64,000 nt of DNA from Acidovorax sp. SUPP3334 (GTDB lineage: Bacteria; Pseudomonadota; Gammaproteobacteria; Burkholderiales; Burkholderiaceae_C), in NCBI RefSeq assembly GCF_030159055.1, contig NZ_BQXQ01000009.1, forward strand, positions 62,001 to 126,000. The letters are read 5' to 3'. The position numbers and the translations under genes were made by a program. The notes under the pieces were generated by a model. That model was not told the origin of the DNA, made no database searches, and saw only the letters and a list, made by a program, of their open reading frames with translations. Positions 62,459 to 64,000 of this stretch are shown piece by piece. The stretch's first letter is position 1, and each line of letters starts with the position of its first letter.

Positions 62459-64000
62459 TCAAGGGTTGCCCAGCGCCTTTTCAAGATAGAAGCGCCCCTC
62501 GCTGGCGTCGTACAGGCCCAGTTCGCCGAATTGCATGCGCGTGCCCGGCTTGCACTCGAATTCCATCGAAAGACGCCCTGGCGGGCCGGGTAGCAGCAAA
62601 GGCAGCATTCCCCAGGTGATGTCCTGGTCCGGTTGGAGGCCATCCAGGCGCACCAGGCTGGACCGCGCTGCGCCATCGGGCCGTGTGTAGCCGATCCAAA
62701 GGCGTTGGCATTGCCCTTGAAAGTGTTTGAGGGGCAATCGCAGGATGGAGATGCCGTCCATCGTGAAGGACTTCGCTCGCCACTCCACGAGGGCTTTCCC
62801 GGACGGCATGCTGGCCTCGGCCGAAAACGGGTCACCTTCCCATCCGCGCGTTTGCACCGTGCCGGGTTCTGCCATCTGGATCGGCAGGGGGTGCCCCAGG
62901 CTCAGGTCGGGCATGACCGGCGCGCTGGCGCGCAGGTGGTAGGCGCCTAGTGCGATTCCCGCGACGATGGTGGACAGGGCGCCTGCCATCGCCACACCCC
63001 GGCGGGGTTGGCGCCACAAAAGCGCTGCCCCTTGCGCGGCGAGCAATACGAACAGGATGTCGAGCGCGCTGATGCTGTACCGCGGGTTGTAGAGCACTGG
63101 CACGTGCACCGCGCACTGGTACGCGGCGGCGCCGGTCAGCATCCATACCATCAGGTGCCGCCGTGCCCCCCACACGCCCAGGCAGGCCAGGATGATCAGC
63201 ACCACGCGCCAGGACCGGTCGTTCATGACATGGCGATCCAGGTGCGCGCGGCTGAAGAACAGCACGGCGCCGAGCTTTTGCACGTACATCTGCGCCAGCA
63301 CCGGGAAGGGTGTTTCCCGAAGCATCGTCTTGGCCACGGCCATCAGGCGGCGGTCGCCTTCGATGGAAAGGTGGCCCTGGGCACCCGTGACGATGCCTTC
63401 GTCGTGAACCAGCCCGAAGTAGGGAGGCTCGTAGCCGGACAGCACCGGATTGCTGCCGAAATACAGCGCCGCGCCCGTGCCGGTCGCGATCATCGGCCGA
63501 CCGAATTCGTCATTCTGCCGAGCCATGTAGGCGCCGACCAGCGCCAAGGCGATGAGGTGCACTGCGGCGATGCGCGCGGCTGCGCCGCGCTGGGCGCCAT
63601 GCAGCTTGCGCGACGCGATGAAGAACGCCACCACGGCAAAAGGCAGCCAGTACATGTAGGTGGCGCGAGTGAGGGTGGCGGCGCCGAGGGCCAAACCGCC
63701 CAGCACCACGGCGGCGATGCGCCAGCGCGCAGCGCTTTTGCCGGGCGCAGTGTCTGCGGCATAGGCAGTGGCCCAGATCCACACCGCGACGAGAAACACG
63801 AAGGGCGCCTCGCCCATGAGCACCGCGCCCGCTTCCACGAGCATGTGGGGCAGCACGAAAAGCCACGCGGCAGCGGCGGCGGCGACACGGCCTCCGACCT
63901 TGCGCGCTGCGTCGAACGTGAGCACCAGCGCCACGAGCGAGATCGCAAGGTTCGCCGCCTTGACAGCCACCGGATCCGCGCCGGACAGCGCCATGTACAC
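62459..64000 (-). CDS. Polytopic membrane protein, GT39/ArnT-like, 5' end outside window
   Basis: At least 513 residues, continuing beyond 64000. About nine hydrophobic helices in the visible N-terminal two thirds (ISLVALVLTF, AAAAWLFVLPHMLV, LTRATYMYWLPFAVVAFFIA) and a soluble C-terminal beta-rich tail of about 130 residues. The ALGAATLTRATYMYW pattern resembles lipid-linked-sugar glycosyltransferases of family 39. The catalytic N-terminal Asp motif is off the window, so activity cannot be confirmed. Confidence 0.65.
   Translation of the reverse strand: MYMALSGADPVAVKAANLAISLVALVLTFDAARKVGGRVAAAAAAWLFVLPHMLVEAGAVLMGEAPFVFLVAVWIWATAYAADTAPGKSAARWRIAAVVLGGLALGAATLTRATYMYWLPFAVVAFFIASRKLHGAQRGAAARIAAVHLIALALVGAYMARQNDEFGRPMIATGTGAALYFGSNPVLSGYEPPYFGLVHDEGIVTGAQGHLSIEGDRRLMAVAKTMLRETPFPVLAQMYVQKLGAVLFFSRAHLDRHVMNDRSWRVVLIILACLGVWGARRHLMVWMLTGAAAYQCAVHVPVLYNPRYSISALDILFVLLAAQGAALLWRQPRRGVAMAGALSTIVAGIALGAYHLRASAPVMPDLSLGHPLPIQMAEPGTVQTRGWEGDPFSAEASMPSGKALVEWRAKSFTMDGISILRLPLKHFQGQCQRLWIGYTRPDGAARSSLVRLDGLQPDQDITWGMLPLLLPGPPGRLSMEFECKPGTRMQFGELGLYDASEGRFYLEKALGNP

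Noticed and set aside
1-64000. tRNA, rRNA or riboswitch
   Set aside because: No cloverleaf, conserved rRNA segment or known aptamer pattern was recognised by eye; a covariance-model search would be needed to exclude small RNAs.

Overview
The window reads as chromosomal DNA of a high-GC betaproteobacterium of the family Comamonadaceae, most likely Acidovorax or a close relative. The grounds are GC-rich codon use, orphan Bug/TctC solute-binding proteins, slmA near argB, a FadN-type beta-oxidation operon, and short dispersed palindromic repeats that I associate with this family. No rRNA, tRNA, CRISPR array, phage or insertion sequence was recognised. Genes are densely packed on both strands.

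Layout. 1-1386: end of a dTDP-rhamnose operon (rfbA, rfbC). 1421-3310: putative exported glycosidase-like protein. 3540-14414: complete-looking type II secretion operon gspE-F-G-H-I-J-K-L-M-N-D in the order I know from the Xanthomonas xps cluster, without gspC or a prepilin peptidase. 14464-17737: small lipoprotein, a very highly expressed-looking exported protein (surface-layer candidate) and a parvulin. 17831-27957: glycan export and assembly block (Wzm/Wzt ABC exporter, two methyltransferases, a 1296-residue methyltransferase/coiled-coil/double-glycosyltransferase protein, a GT2 and a WecA/MraY-type initiating transferase). 28085-32059: argB, a two-component system, slmA. 32292-41429: TetR regulator plus beta-oxidation operon (acyl-CoA dehydrogenase, FadN-like fusion, thiolase, thioesterases, enoyl-CoA hydratase) with a DUF2147 protein inside. 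41617-46291: Bug protein, thioesterases, bactofilin, Atm1-type ABC exporter. 46348-49275: TRAP transporter with a divergent LysR gene at 49476. 50601-54826: amino-acid ABC uptake operon with two solute-binding proteins and a strong sigma-54 promoter match. 55001-64000: Cys-cluster protein, membrane PQQ dehydrogenase, Bug protein, HAD phosphatase, second glycosidase-like paralogue, and a polytopic membrane protein cut by the window end.

How the parts connect. RfbA and RfbC make the rhamnose donor; the WecA-type enzyme, the GT2 and the large multidomain transferase would build a lipid-linked glycan; Wzm/Wzt would export it. The type II system would release exported proteins, and the very abundant-looking protein beside it is a natural candidate client. 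The beta-oxidation operon looks like one transcription unit under its own TetR regulator.

Most notable observation. A family of about 60-bp imperfect palindromic repeats occurs six times here, and five copies are part of coding sequence. One lies in frame in the histidine kinase dimerisation domain, one lies in frame in the HAD phosphatase, two supply stop codons, and one supplies the ribosome binding site, start codon and half of the signal peptide of the DUF2147 protein. A second, GC-rich repeat type appears to be spliced in frame into the NAD-binding domain of the FadN-like enzyme. This resembles the Rickettsia palindromic elements in principle.
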